13,697 nt of DNA, taken from an uncultured Pseudorhodobacter sp. Lineage in GTDB: Bacteria; Pseudomonadota; Alphaproteobacteria; Rhodobacterales; Rhodobacteraceae. Made by a program: the position numbers and the translations under genes. The stretch spans positions 1 through 13,697 of the forward strand of contig CAMFLG010000035.1 of assembly GCA_945957495.1 (NCBI GenBank). The letters run 5' to 3'. Shown one piece after another: positions 1 through 6,437 of this stretch. A model generated the notes under the pieces. The model ran no database searches, had not been told where the DNA came from, and worked only from the letters and a program-made list of their open reading frames with translations. How positions within the stretch are numbered: the stretch's first letter is position 1; each line of letters begins with the position of its first letter.

Positions 1-381
1 GCCCTCTGCAACCCGTGCCACCTGTGCCGTCAATGCCCCCCGCGTCAGGCAAGAGCTGTCGCCGCCTTCGGTGACGGTATGCACCACGATTTCATCCGGC
101 GCACCTGCCAGCATCACTTCGGCAAAGTTCAACTGCGCTTGCGGAAAGAACCTGGCCCCGGTCATCCAATGCGTCTCATCCGGCACAAAGGCGATTTGCC
201 CCCTTTCGCCGGGAATGGCGCAGAAGTCCCAAAATGCCGCCCAAAACGCGCCCGGGTCCGAGGTGGACCAGCGGTGCAGCCCGACATAATCATGCGGCGC
301 AAAGCCTTGCGCGGCCATGAACCGGGCCATCGCCGTTTGACGGCTGGTTTCGGGGTTGGGTGTCCAAAGGATATCGGTCAT
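1..381 (-). CDS. Acetoacetyl-CoA synthetase-like acyl-CoA ligase (N-terminal part only)
   Basis: Only the first 127 codons are present; the frame runs off the left edge with no stop. The N-terminus begins MTDILWTPNP, followed by an RWS...AFWAAFWDF segment (about residues 37-53) and W..GARFFPQAQLNFAEVML (about 72-91). This is the N-terminal ACS_N layout of acetoacetyl-CoA synthetases, which activate acetoacetate with ATP and CoA in the cytoplasm. The AMP-binding core lies outside the window, so a ligase for another acyl substrate is possible. The ATG at 379-381 is chosen because it matches the family start; the upstream GAGCAGG is only a fair ribosome-binding site. It lies 48 bases downstream of the maoC stop on the same strand, so co-transcription is likely. 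Acetoacetyl-CoA would be a substrate for the thiolase at 1865-3052. Confidence 0.8.
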   Translation of the reverse strand, partial: MTDILWTPNPETSRQTAMARFMAAQGFAPHDYVGLHRWSTSDPGAFWAAFWDFCAIPGERGQIAFVPDETHWMTGARFFPQAQLNFAEVMLAGAPDEIVVHTVTEGGDSSCLTRGALTAQVARVAEG

Positions 382-429
382 TTCGGCCTGCTCAGGAAAG
401 GGCGGCGCATTGTCTGCGGCGCGTTAAGG

Positions 430-879
430 TCAAAGGCCAATCAGCGGCATGGTGTAGGTGGTGGCAGTCCCGGTCAGGCACAGTTCGCCCGCGCCATTGC
501 GCACCGTGGTTATCAGCTTGCAGATCGGCTTGTCGGCGCGCACTTCGGCCACTTCGACGCGGCCGATGATCTCTTCATCAATGCCGACCGCCTTCACGAA
601 CTTCCACTCCACGCCCAGAAACACCGTTCCGGGGCCGGGCAGGTCTTCGGCGACGACTGCATTCAAAATGCCGGTGGTCACACCGCCCTGCACGATCAGC
701 TTGCCGAACGAGGTCTTCTCGGCCAGGTCCTTGTCGTAATGCACCGGATTGCGGTCGCCGGTCATCGCGGTAAAGGCGATGATGTCCTGCATCGAGGTGG
801 TGCGCCCCCGCTCGGCAAACTGGCCTGCAACCGGACGGCCCTTGATCGTACCGGCCCAGCCGTCTTTGGATTCAGTCAT
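430..879 (-). CDS. MaoC-family (hot-dog fold) dehydratase/enoyl-CoA hydratase
   Basis: This 149-residue protein is the usual length for a single hot-dog MaoC domain. The signature is FTAMTGDRNPVHYD (about residues 36-49). Asp42 and His47 occupy the Asp/His catalytic positions of R-specific enoyl-CoA hydratases, which add water to trans-2-enoyl-CoA in the cytoplasm. FGKLIVQGG (58-66) matches the following active-site helix, although many relatives have His-Gly where this one has Gln-Gly. The start at 877-879 has a good AGGAGA ribosome-binding site at 885-890. It is the first gene of a leftward pair with the acetoacetyl-CoA synthetase-like gene, and its promoter region carries the palindrome at 904-923. 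The family is secure; the acyl substrate is not known. Confidence 0.88.
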   Translation of the reverse strand: MTESKDGWAGTIKGRPVAGQFAERGRTTSMQDIIAFTAMTGDRNPVHYDKDLAEKTSFGKLIVQGGVTTGILNAVVAEDLPGPGTVFLGVEWKFVKAVGIDEEIIGRVEVAEVRADKPICKLITTVRNGAGELCLTGTATTYTMPLIGL

Positions 880-903
880 GGCGTTCTCCTGTGTGAAAGG
901 TTG

Positions 904-923
904 TGGTCTGACCGGTCAGTCCA
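904..923. promoter_or_regulatory. Predicted TetR operator between maoC and tetR
   Basis: The core CTGACCGGTCAG (908-919) is a perfect 12-base palindrome. It extends to 20 bases (904-923) with only the 907/920 pair unmatched. It lies in the short divergent intergenic region between maoC (start 879) and the TetR gene (start 989), the usual place for an autoregulatory TetR operator. On the minus strand a TTGGAC (919-924) is a possible -35 element that overlaps it. The palindrome is seen directly; the assignment to the adjacent TetR is inferred. Confidence 0.72.
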
Positions 924-988
924 AAGACTGGAAACGTCCTTGCACTTTGGGTATGGGTGAGGCGTCTTGCCAAGAAAGCCAGTCCGCC

Positions 989-1600
989 ATGACCAAAGAT
1001 ATCCCTGCCGCGCCCCCCAAACCGGCGATCCCCAAGGCCAAGCGGCAGATCATGCACAAGGCCGCAGCACTTTTCGCCGAGCGGGGGTTTGGCGGGGTTG
1101 GCATCAGCGAGGTGGGCGATGTCGCGGGCCTTGGAAAGGGCGCGCTTTACTATCACATCGGCTCTAAGGAAGAGCTGCTGTTCGACATCATGACGGATTA
1201 CATGCTGCAATTGAACGCGGCGGGGGCCGAGATCTTGCAGACGATCCCCGGCACCCAAGACCGCGTGGCGGCGCTGTCTGCGTCTTTCATGGATACGATG
1301 TTTGCCAATCGGTCCGAAATGACCGTCTGCTTTCGCGAAGTTCATTCGCTGGGCCAGGACAAGCGCACAACAGTGCATGGCCTGCACGCCGACTATCAAC
1401 GGATCTGGGAGCGTTGCTTTGCCGAAGGTGCCGCCGCAGGCCAGTGCCGCGACGTACCGCGATTGCAGACCAAGGCCCTGCTGGGGATGTATTTCTACAG
1501 CTTCCTTTGGGTGCGGGTTGATGGCACCGCAACAAGCGCCGAAATCGCCCGAACCTTCAGCGACATCGTTCTGGGGGCAATCGGAATCGCGGATCGCTGA
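989..1600 (+). CDS. TetR/AcrR-family transcriptional regulator
   Basis: This is a 203-residue protein, typical TetR length. An N-terminal helix-turn-helix domain spans about residues 16-62 (KRQIMHKAAALFAERGFGGVGI, then EVGDVAGLGKGALYYHIGSKEELL), with the classic G-x-L-Y-Y-H-x-x-S-K-E-E-L recognition-helix end. Residues 65-203 form the variable ligand-binding, dimerising part. The frame is open further upstream (ATG at 953), but the start at 989 gives the family-typical short lead into the HTH and leaves the operator at 904-923 outside the gene. The ribosome-binding site is weak (AAGAAAG). Its place between a MaoC/acyl-CoA ligase pair and a thiolase suggests a repressor released by an acyl-CoA or CoA intermediate. 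It probably binds both 904-923 and 1769-1786. Confidence 0.88.
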   Translation: MTKDIPAAPPKPAIPKAKRQIMHKAAALFAERGFGGVGISEVGDVAGLGKGALYYHIGSKEELLFDIMTDYMLQLNAAGAEILQTIPGTQDRVAALSASFMDTMFANRSEMTVCFREVHSLGQDKRTTVHGLHADYQRIWERCFAEGAAAGQCRDVPRLQTKALLGMYFYSFLWVRVDGTATSAEIARTFSDIVLGAIGIADR

Positions 1601-1604
1601 AAGG

Positions 1605-1751
1605 TCAGGCATGCCCTGACGCTCCGGTTCCGGGGGCAATCCCGGCGCGCGCCTTGGGCGACGCATCGCGATGAAGTTGCATTTTCCGATGGCAGGCCGC
1701 ACCAAGCCCACTTTCGCCGCCGCCAATGATCGCTACACTGCCTTTGGTCAT
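1605..1751 (-). pseudogene. Probable remnant of a short-chain dehydrogenase (N-terminal stump)
   Basis: The region between the tetR stop and the thiolase start has no intact gene. On its minus strand a 48-codon frame opens with MTKGSVAIIGGGESGLGAA. This matches the SDR cofactor motif VAIVTGGASGLGAA closely, with Gly in place of the usual Thr. AGGGA lies nine bases before the ATG at 1749-1751. After residue 20 the frame (CHRKMQLHRDASPKAR...) resembles no Rossmann continuation and stops at 1605-1607. The most economical reading is an SDR, perhaps a 3-hydroxyacyl-CoA dehydrogenase given the neighbours, that lost everything after its first codons by deletion. Its start lies 18 bases from the palindrome at 1769-1786, on the side opposite the thiolase. 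Chance similarity over about 19 residues is the main alternative. Nothing else supportable was seen in 1601-1864 apart from the thiolase promoter and operator. Confidence 0.45.
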
Positions 1752-1764
1752 ACCCAGAAATCCC

Positions 1765-1794
1765 TTGCGTACCGACCGATCGGTACAGTAAGAT
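1765..1794 (+). promoter_or_regulatory. Predicted promoter of the thiolase gene
   Basis: TTGCGT (1765-1770) and TAAGAT (1789-1794) are 18 bases apart and lie about 70 bases before the thiolase ATG. Each hexamer matches the sigma-70 consensus only in part (TTG of the -35; TA..AT of the -10). The support comes mainly from the TetR-type palindrome that fills the spacer, which is how such repressors commonly block RNA polymerase. Confidence 0.45.
1769..1786. promoter_or_regulatory. Predicted TetR operator upstream of the thiolase
   Basis: GTACCGACCGATCGGTAC is an 18-base dyad with one unmatched pair. Centred on the same axis, it shares the pattern GACCG-TC-G with the palindrome at 904-923. This argues that the same TetR protein binds both. 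It lies between the thiolase gene and the oppositely oriented SDR-like stump, so it could once have controlled both. Confidence 0.7.
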
Positions 1795-1864
1795 TTCCCA
1801 AGCGTCAATCACCGATGGATGGTCTCACAGCACCGTCCGAAACGGGGTCTAAAAGGGGACTTCC

Positions 1865-3052
1865 ATGACCGGAGTCTACATCGCCGATGCGCGCCGCACG
1901 CCGATTGGAAGGCTGAACGGTGCTTTGCGGTTACACTCGGCTGCAGAACTTGGCGGCCATGTCCTGCGGTCGCTTGTTGCAGAAAACGATCTGGACCCAG
2001 CCGCTATTGACGAGGTGATCCTGGGTCAGGTTCTGACCGGAGGCGCGGGCCAGAACCCGGCACGCCAAGCCAGCCTTGCCGCTGGATTGCCCGTTACCCT
2101 GCCCGCAATGGGGCTGAACAAGGTTTGCGGCGCGGGCATGAAATCTGTTCATCTGGCGGCGCAAGCCATCCGTTGCGGCGATGCGGAACTGATCCTTGCG
2201 GGGGGTCAGGATTCCATGACCCAGGCGCCCCACGCCCTGCACGGCCTGCGCGAAGGCGTGCGGATGGGCCCCGCCGTCATGAAGGACATGATGGTGACGG
2301 ACGGGCTTTGGGATGCCTTTCACGACGTCCACATGGGCACCACGGCAGAACATCTGGCCCGCAAGTACCAGATCACCCGCGACGCCCAGGACGCCTTCGC
2401 TTTGGCCTCGCATCACAAACTGGCCACGGCCTTGGAAGAGGGCCGATTTGACAGGCAGATCGTCGCCGTTCCGGGCAAAGGCAGGAAACCTGATCCCATT
2501 TTGCAGGATGAACGCCCGAACCGGGCGACAACGGCAGAATCCCTCGCCCAACTGCACTCCGTATTCGCCCCGGAAGGCACGATTACGGCGGGCAATTCCT
2601 CGGGTCTGAACGATGGTGCCGCAGCGCTGATCGTCGGCAGCGAAGCCGCTTTAGCACGGCATGGCCTGCGGCCACTGGCCCATATCGCCTCTTACGCATC
2701 CGCGGCCGTTGAACCAATGGAGATGGGGCTTGGCCCGGTTTATGCCTCGCGGCGCGCGCTGCAAAAGGCGGGTTGGACCGTTGATGATCTGGACGTTCTG
2801 GAAATCAACGAGGCATTTGCGGCGCAGGCGCTGGCGGTCAATATCGAGATGGGATGGGATCCCAAGCGCATCAACCTGTCGGGCGGGGCCATCGCCCTTG
2901 GGCATCCTCTTGCTGGCTCTGGCGCAAGAATCGTTGTTGCCCTGATCCATGAAATGCAGCGCGTGAACGCCGCGAAAGGCCTTGCATCCCTGTGCATAGG
3001 TGGTGGCCAAGGTGTCGCGATCTGCCTGGAGCGGGAAACCTTACGGCAGTAG
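1865..3052 (+). CDS. Thiolase family protein (acetyl-CoA C-acyltransferase)
   Basis: This is a 395-residue protein, full length for a thiolase. It carries the nucleophile Cys88 in LNKVCGAGMKS, NEAF at 315-318, His347 in GGAIALGHP, and the second catalytic Cys377 in LCIGGGQG. The enzyme either condenses two acetyl-CoA to acetoacetyl-CoA or cleaves 3-oxoacyl-CoA, in the cytoplasm. The motif after His347 reads HPLAGSG, where HP-x-G-A/C-S-G is more usual. The start has a clear AGGGGA ribosome-binding site at 1854-1859. The upstream TetR-type operator and the acetoacetyl-CoA synthetase-like gene suggest acetoacetate or branched short-chain acyl-CoA use. Biosynthetic and degradative thiolases cannot be told apart here. 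It converges with the operon ending at 3095, with 42 bases between them and no convincing terminator. Confidence 0.93.
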   Translation: MTGVYIADARRTPIGRLNGALRLHSAAELGGHVLRSLVAENDLDPAAIDEVILGQVLTGGAGQNPARQASLAAGLPVTLPAMGLNKVCGAGMKSVHLAAQAIRCGDAELILAGGQDSMTQAPHALHGLREGVRMGPAVMKDMMVTDGLWDAFHDVHMGTTAEHLARKYQITRDAQDAFALASHHKLATALEEGRFDRQIVAVPGKGRKPDPILQDERPNRATTAESLAQLHSVFAPEGTITAGNSSGLNDGAAALIVGSEAALARHGLRPLAHIASYASAAVEPMEMGLGPVYASRRALQKAGWTVDDLDVLEINEAFAAQALAVNIEMGWDPKRINLSGGAIALGHPLAGSGARIVVALIHEMQRVNAAKGLASLCIGGGQGVAICLERETLRQ

Positions 3053-3094
3053 ACGTGCTCTGGTAGGCCAATTGAACCGCATGGCCCGTGCCTT

Positions 3095-4564
3095 TCAGGG
3101 AAAGGTGGCGGGAAACATCGCTCCTAAATCCGGCTGCCCCCAGGTCCGTTCCGGGTATTTCGCAAGCAGCCGGTCAAACTGCGCCTGCGCCTGCAAACGC
3201 GCCGCCTGCATGTCCATTCCCGCGACTTGACCGTTGCGCATTGACAGGCGGCCATCGACGAAAACCGCCTGTGTCACCCGCCCGGTGGCCCCAAAGACAA
3301 GGCTTTGCACCGGATCAATCCGCGGCGCGAAATGGCTGTCTGCCATATCGAAAACCGCAATATCGGCCTTTGAGCCTGCCTGCAGGCGGCCCAGATCGGG
3401 GCGTTTCAAGGCATCGGCACCGCCAATCGTTGCGGCGTTGAACACCTCGGCTGTGGTCAGGCCGCGATCATCGCCGGTGGCGGCGCGGCCCATCATCAGG
3501 GCCACCGCCATGTTCAGCACCATATCCGGCGGCGCGGTATCGGTGCCCATGCCGATGTTGATGCCCAAGTCACGGCAGCGCCGGAAAGACCGCAGCATTT
3601 CGCCATCACGGGCATAGACAAGCGGGCAATGCGCGATGGTAACGCCGTGCCGGGCGTAAAGCATCAGATCCTCGGGCTCTGCCTCGACCGCATGGGGTGC
3701 GATCAGGCGGTCATGCAAAAGCCCGTGTTCGGCCAGCCATTGCGGCCCCGTGGTGCCATGCAATGCCTGCACCGTGCGCCGTTCCATCTTGCCCTGCGCC
3801 ATATGCAGGCGCACGGGCAGCGCCATGTCCGCAGATGCCGCCATCGTGCGGCGCAAAAGGTCAATGGTGCAGGTTTCCACCCGATCCGGCGCCAGCATCG
3901 CCTGAACAAGCCCGCCATGACGCCCCCCAACGCGGGCGGCAAACTCCAGCGCATCAGCCAGACCCTGCATGCCGCGCGGCTCGTCAAATCTTGGCTCCAG
4001 CACACCGGGGGCGGTGCAGACCATGCCACCGGACCGATAGGCAGGGCCAAGCCAGACGCGAAGCCCAAGATCGGCGGCGGCATCGGCGGCCGCCTCGAAC
4101 TCGGCAACGGTTTCGCCCCATTCGCGGTAAAACAACGACGCGATGGGCAGCGCCGTGGCAATGCCGTTCCGCAAAAGCTGGGCAAAGGCATAGCGTTTCT
4201 GAAACGCCAGTTCGTCGGGCGTGTACATCTCATACGGGCCACGTTCGACATAGGCCTGCGGCCAGACGCGACCCGTCGCCCAACCCGGGCCGTTGTCAAC
4301 GGTCAGCAAGGTGGTATCAAGGTCGGACAGGGCGTCAAGGTCGATAAATCCCGGTGAAACAAGCACATCGCCCAAATCAATGCGCCGCGCCACCTCGCCC
4401 GCAAAGGGCTGGCCGACATGGATCACGCGATCCGCGTCAAAGACGATCTCGGCATTTTCCAGCAGTTTGTGACGGCCATCGACATGCCCGACGATCCAGC
4501 GGGCCGCGAGCGCAGTGCGCCCAGCGGGCCGCTGGCCCAGCGTCAGCGCATCAAGCCCACTCAT
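3095..4564 (-). CDS. Amidohydrolase-superfamily protein lacking the HxH metal motif
   Basis: This 489-residue protein has the overall layout of the ATZ/TRZ-type amidohydrolases (hydrolytic deaminases and dechlorinases of cyclic nitrogen compounds). There is an N-terminal beta domain, SPGFID at 70-75, RLHMAQ with His254, APH with His291, AHCPL with His312, GMGTDT with Asp342, and a C-terminal GSKADIAVFD (397-406). Where the family normally has PG-x-x-x-x-H-x-H, this protein has PGFIDLDALSDLD (71-83), so both metal-binding histidines are absent and four aspartates lie nearby. It may bind metal differently or have changed chemistry; no substrate can be named. The ATG at 4562-4564 overlaps the flavin reductase stop as ATGA, indicating translational coupling. 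It is the last gene of the operon. Confidence 0.82.
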   Translation of the reverse strand: MSGLDALTLGQRPAGRTALAARWIVGHVDGRHKLLENAEIVFDADRVIHVGQPFAGEVARRIDLGDVLVSPGFIDLDALSDLDTTLLTVDNGPGWATGRVWPQAYVERGPYEMYTPDELAFQKRYAFAQLLRNGIATALPIASLFYREWGETVAEFEAAADAAADLGLRVWLGPAYRSGGMVCTAPGVLEPRFDEPRGMQGLADALEFAARVGGRHGGLVQAMLAPDRVETCTIDLLRRTMAASADMALPVRLHMAQGKMERRTVQALHGTTGPQWLAEHGLLHDRLIAPHAVEAEPEDLMLYARHGVTIAHCPLVYARDGEMLRSFRRCRDLGINIGMGTDTAPPDMVLNMAVALMMGRAATGDDRGLTTAEVFNAATIGGADALKRPDLGRLQAGSKADIAVFDMADSHFAPRIDPVQSLVFGATGRVTQAVFVDGRLSMRNGQVAGMDMQAARLQAQAQFDRLLAKYPERTWGQPDLGAMFPATFP

Positions 4565-5217
4565 GCGGCACCTTTGGTGGAATGGGCCGTCACCTGCGCC
4601 AATTCGTAGGCCAGCAACGCCTCTGGCTTTTTAAGTTCAAACTGGCGGTCCGAGGTGATGTAGTTATCGGCGTGCAGGCGGGCAATCGGCTGATACGTCT
4701 CGGGGTTTACATAGCGGCCCCCCGCATCCATGCAGCGATCTTCCACATGCATGTCCAGCACCTGCCCCACGATCAGCACGCGTGAGGGGTAGTCCAGAAT
4801 CCGTTCGACCCGGCATTCGAATGAACAGGGGCTTTCGCCGATGCGGGCGGCGTTGATCTGGCGGCAGGGTATCGGGGTCAGGCCTGCGAAGGCCAGTTCA
4901 TCGACATCGCTTGGGAAATTCACGCTGCAGGTGATCATCGCATCGGCCAGCGCCATATCGACCATGTTCACCACAAATTCGCCGGTTCGCCGGATATTGG
5001 CGACGGTGTCTTTTTCATCGCCATTGCCACGGCTCTGGATTCCCAGAACCACCAGCGGAGGCTCGTGCGAAAAGACGTTGAAAAAGCTCATTGGCGCGGC
5101 GTTATTGTGGCCCGCTGCGGATCTTGTGCCAACCAGCGCAATCGGGCGTGGGCCGATGAAGTTGGTCAGCAGGCGGTAACGGTCGGGCGCGGCAATCGCG
5201 GTAAAATCGAAATCCAT
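4561..5217 (-). CDS. Flavin reductase-family (FMN-binding split-barrel) protein
   Basis: This is a 218-residue protein of the DIM6/NTAB flavin reductase family. The flavin-binding region is RPIALVGT (24-31), followed by NNAAPMSFFNVFSHEPPLV (38-56), KDTVANIRRTGEFVVN (69-84) and ESPCSFECRVERI (128-140). Such proteins bind FMN and often supply reduced flavin to a partner monooxygenase, although some act alone. No monooxygenase gene is present in the operon. The frame is open for another 32 codons, but the start at 5215-5217 is chosen. It has AGGA at 5226-5229, begins with the family-typical MDFDF, and lies 13 bases after the upstream amidohydrolase stop rather than overlapping it. The partner reaction is unknown. 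Confidence 0.88.
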   Translation of the reverse strand: MDFDFTAIAAPDRYRLLTNFIGPRPIALVGTRSAAGHNNAAPMSFFNVFSHEPPLVVLGIQSRGNGDEKDTVANIRRTGEFVVNMVDMALADAMITCSVNFPSDVDELAFAGLTPIPCRQINAARIGESPCSFECRVERILDYPSRVLIVGQVLDMHVEDRCMDAGGRYVNPETYQPIARLHADNYITSDRQFELKKPEALLAYELAQVTAHSTKGAA

Positions 5218-5230
5218 CTTGTCCGTCCTG

Positions 5231-6382
5231 TCACGCCACCAGATTTCCGTGCCGCGCCACAAGGCGGTCTGCCGGGCGGCGGCAAAGCGCATCGCCTGCG
5301 CCACTGGCGGCAATCATCACGAAATCGGCGCGGTTGCCCACGGCAAGGCCATAGTTTTGCAGGCCAATCGCCTTGGCCGCGGCATGGGTGGCACAGCCAA
5401 GCGCGCGGGCGAAATCCTCGTCCCGGTTCCAGTCAAAGCGATAGGCGGTCAGGAAGGCCCGTTCCAGCATATCGCCATTGCCGAAGGGCGACCAACTGTC
5501 GCGAATCCCGTCCGAACCACAGCAGACCGTCACGCCCATATCCGACAATTCCTCAACCGGGGGCACGGCCACGTCGGCGGGGGCAGAGGTCATCAGCGAA
5601 ATGCCCGTGTCAGCCAACCGGCGCCCGATCCGCTCCAGCCGGGCGGCGGGAATCATGCCCAAACAATAGGCGTGGGAAATCATGACCTTGCCCGCAAGAC
5701 CCGAGGCGGCGGCATAATCGGCGATCCGTTCGATCTGCCAGGCCCCCAGATCGCCTTTGTCATGCAGGTGAATATCAACGCCCGCCCCCTTTTCGACGGC
5801 CAGATCAAAGATAAATCGCAACTGCCCGTCCGGATCGCCGTCGATGCCCGCAGGATCAAGGCCGCCGACGGTTTCCACGCCCATATCCATTGCGGACCGG
5901 ATCAGATCGGTCGTACCGGGGCGGCACAGAAGGCCCTGCTGCGGGAAGGCCACGAATTGCAGGTCAACCCGGTCGGCCCAGGCCTCGCGCAGACGCATCA
6001 TCGCCTCGACATGGCTCAGCCCCATGTCCGGGGCCACGTCAATGTGCGACCGCACCGCCGTGGTGCCATAGGCCAGCATCTGGCCCAGCAGACGACCCGC
6101 CCGCTCTTCCGGCGGGGTGGTGTTGGCCGACAGAACCTGCCGTTCGTTTTCGATGTAGTCGCGCAGCTTGGCCGCACGTTTGCCGGGCTGCCAGGCCTCT
6201 CCCCACAAGGTTTTGTCCAGATGCACATGCGGTTCAACAAAGGCGGGCAGCACCAGCCTGCCCGCACCGTCAATCGCATCGGGTGCCGTGACATCAGGGC
6301 CAATCGCCTGAATGAAGCCGTCGCGGCACTGGATACCGATGGTCTGGCCGCCAATGTCACGCAGATTGGAAAAGGTGGTCAT
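5231..6382 (-). CDS. Cytosine deaminase-like amidohydrolase (CodA/AtzC group)
   Basis: This is a 383-residue, probably cytoplasmic, metal-dependent hydrolase. The metal ligands are visible as EPHVHLDKT (His52, His54), DIHLHDKGD (His205), ISHAYCLG (His237) and CGSDGIRDSWSPFGNGD (Asp291), the spacing and wording of the cytosine deaminase group. Three residues after His205, where E. coli CodA has its catalytic Glu217, this protein has Asp208. The residue after Asp291 is Gly, where CodA has a substrate-contacting Asp314. True cytosine deaminase activity is therefore doubtful; isocytosine-, creatinine- or triazine-like amino or imino ring compounds are alternatives. The start at 6380-6382 has GGAGC at 6389-6393. 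It follows the binding-protein gene across a hairpin and precedes the flavin reductase by 13 bases. Confidence 0.88.
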   Translation of the reverse strand: MTTFSNLRDIGGQTIGIQCRDGFIQAIGPDVTAPDAIDGAGRLVLPAFVEPHVHLDKTLWGEAWQPGKRAAKLRDYIENERQVLSANTTPPEERAGRLLGQMLAYGTTAVRSHIDVAPDMGLSHVEAMMRLREAWADRVDLQFVAFPQQGLLCRPGTTDLIRSAMDMGVETVGGLDPAGIDGDPDGQLRFIFDLAVEKGAGVDIHLHDKGDLGAWQIERIADYAAASGLAGKVMISHAYCLGMIPAARLERIGRRLADTGISLMTSAPADVAVPPVEELSDMGVTVCCGSDGIRDSWSPFGNGDMLERAFLTAYRFDWNRDEDFARALGCATHAAAKAIGLQNYGLAVGNRADFVMIAASGAGDALCRRPADRLVARHGNLVA

Positions 6383-6410
6383 GATGCCGCTCCGCAGGTT
6401 TGGGAAACGA

Positions 6411-6426
6411 CCCCCGCAAACGGGGG
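6411..6426 (-). terminator. GC-rich hairpin after the binding-protein gene (attenuator or mRNA-stabilising stem)
   Basis: CCCCCG (6411-6416) and CGGGGG (6421-6426) form a perfect six-pair stem with a four-base loop, 11 bases after the solute-binding-protein stop. On the coding strand it is followed by TCGTTTCCC, a weak T-rich tract. Hairpins in this place commonly let the binding protein be made in excess of downstream genes, by partial termination or by protecting the upstream mRNA. Strong termination is unlikely, because the amidohydrolase start is about 30 bases further on. Confidence 0.6.
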
Positions 6427-6437
6427 CCGCAGGGGTG

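Noticed and set aside
79..960. Long plus-strand open frame (293 codons) across the maoC and ligase genes
   Set aside because: It is antisense to two recognisable genes, with Arg/His/Gly-rich composition typical of a shadow frame and no family motif.
1630..1645. CCGGG...CCCGG hairpin after tetR as a terminator
   Set aside because: Only five pairs and no following T-run; such stems are frequent by chance in GC-rich DNA.
872..1726. Minus-strand open frame of 284 codons opposite tetR
   Set aside because: The TetR reading has a textbook HTH; this frame shows no motif.
3091..3105. Small hairpin CCTTTC-AGG-GAAAGG between the convergent thiolase and amidohydrolase genes as a terminator
   Set aside because: The stem is short, overlaps the amidohydrolase stop, and has no T tract on either strand.
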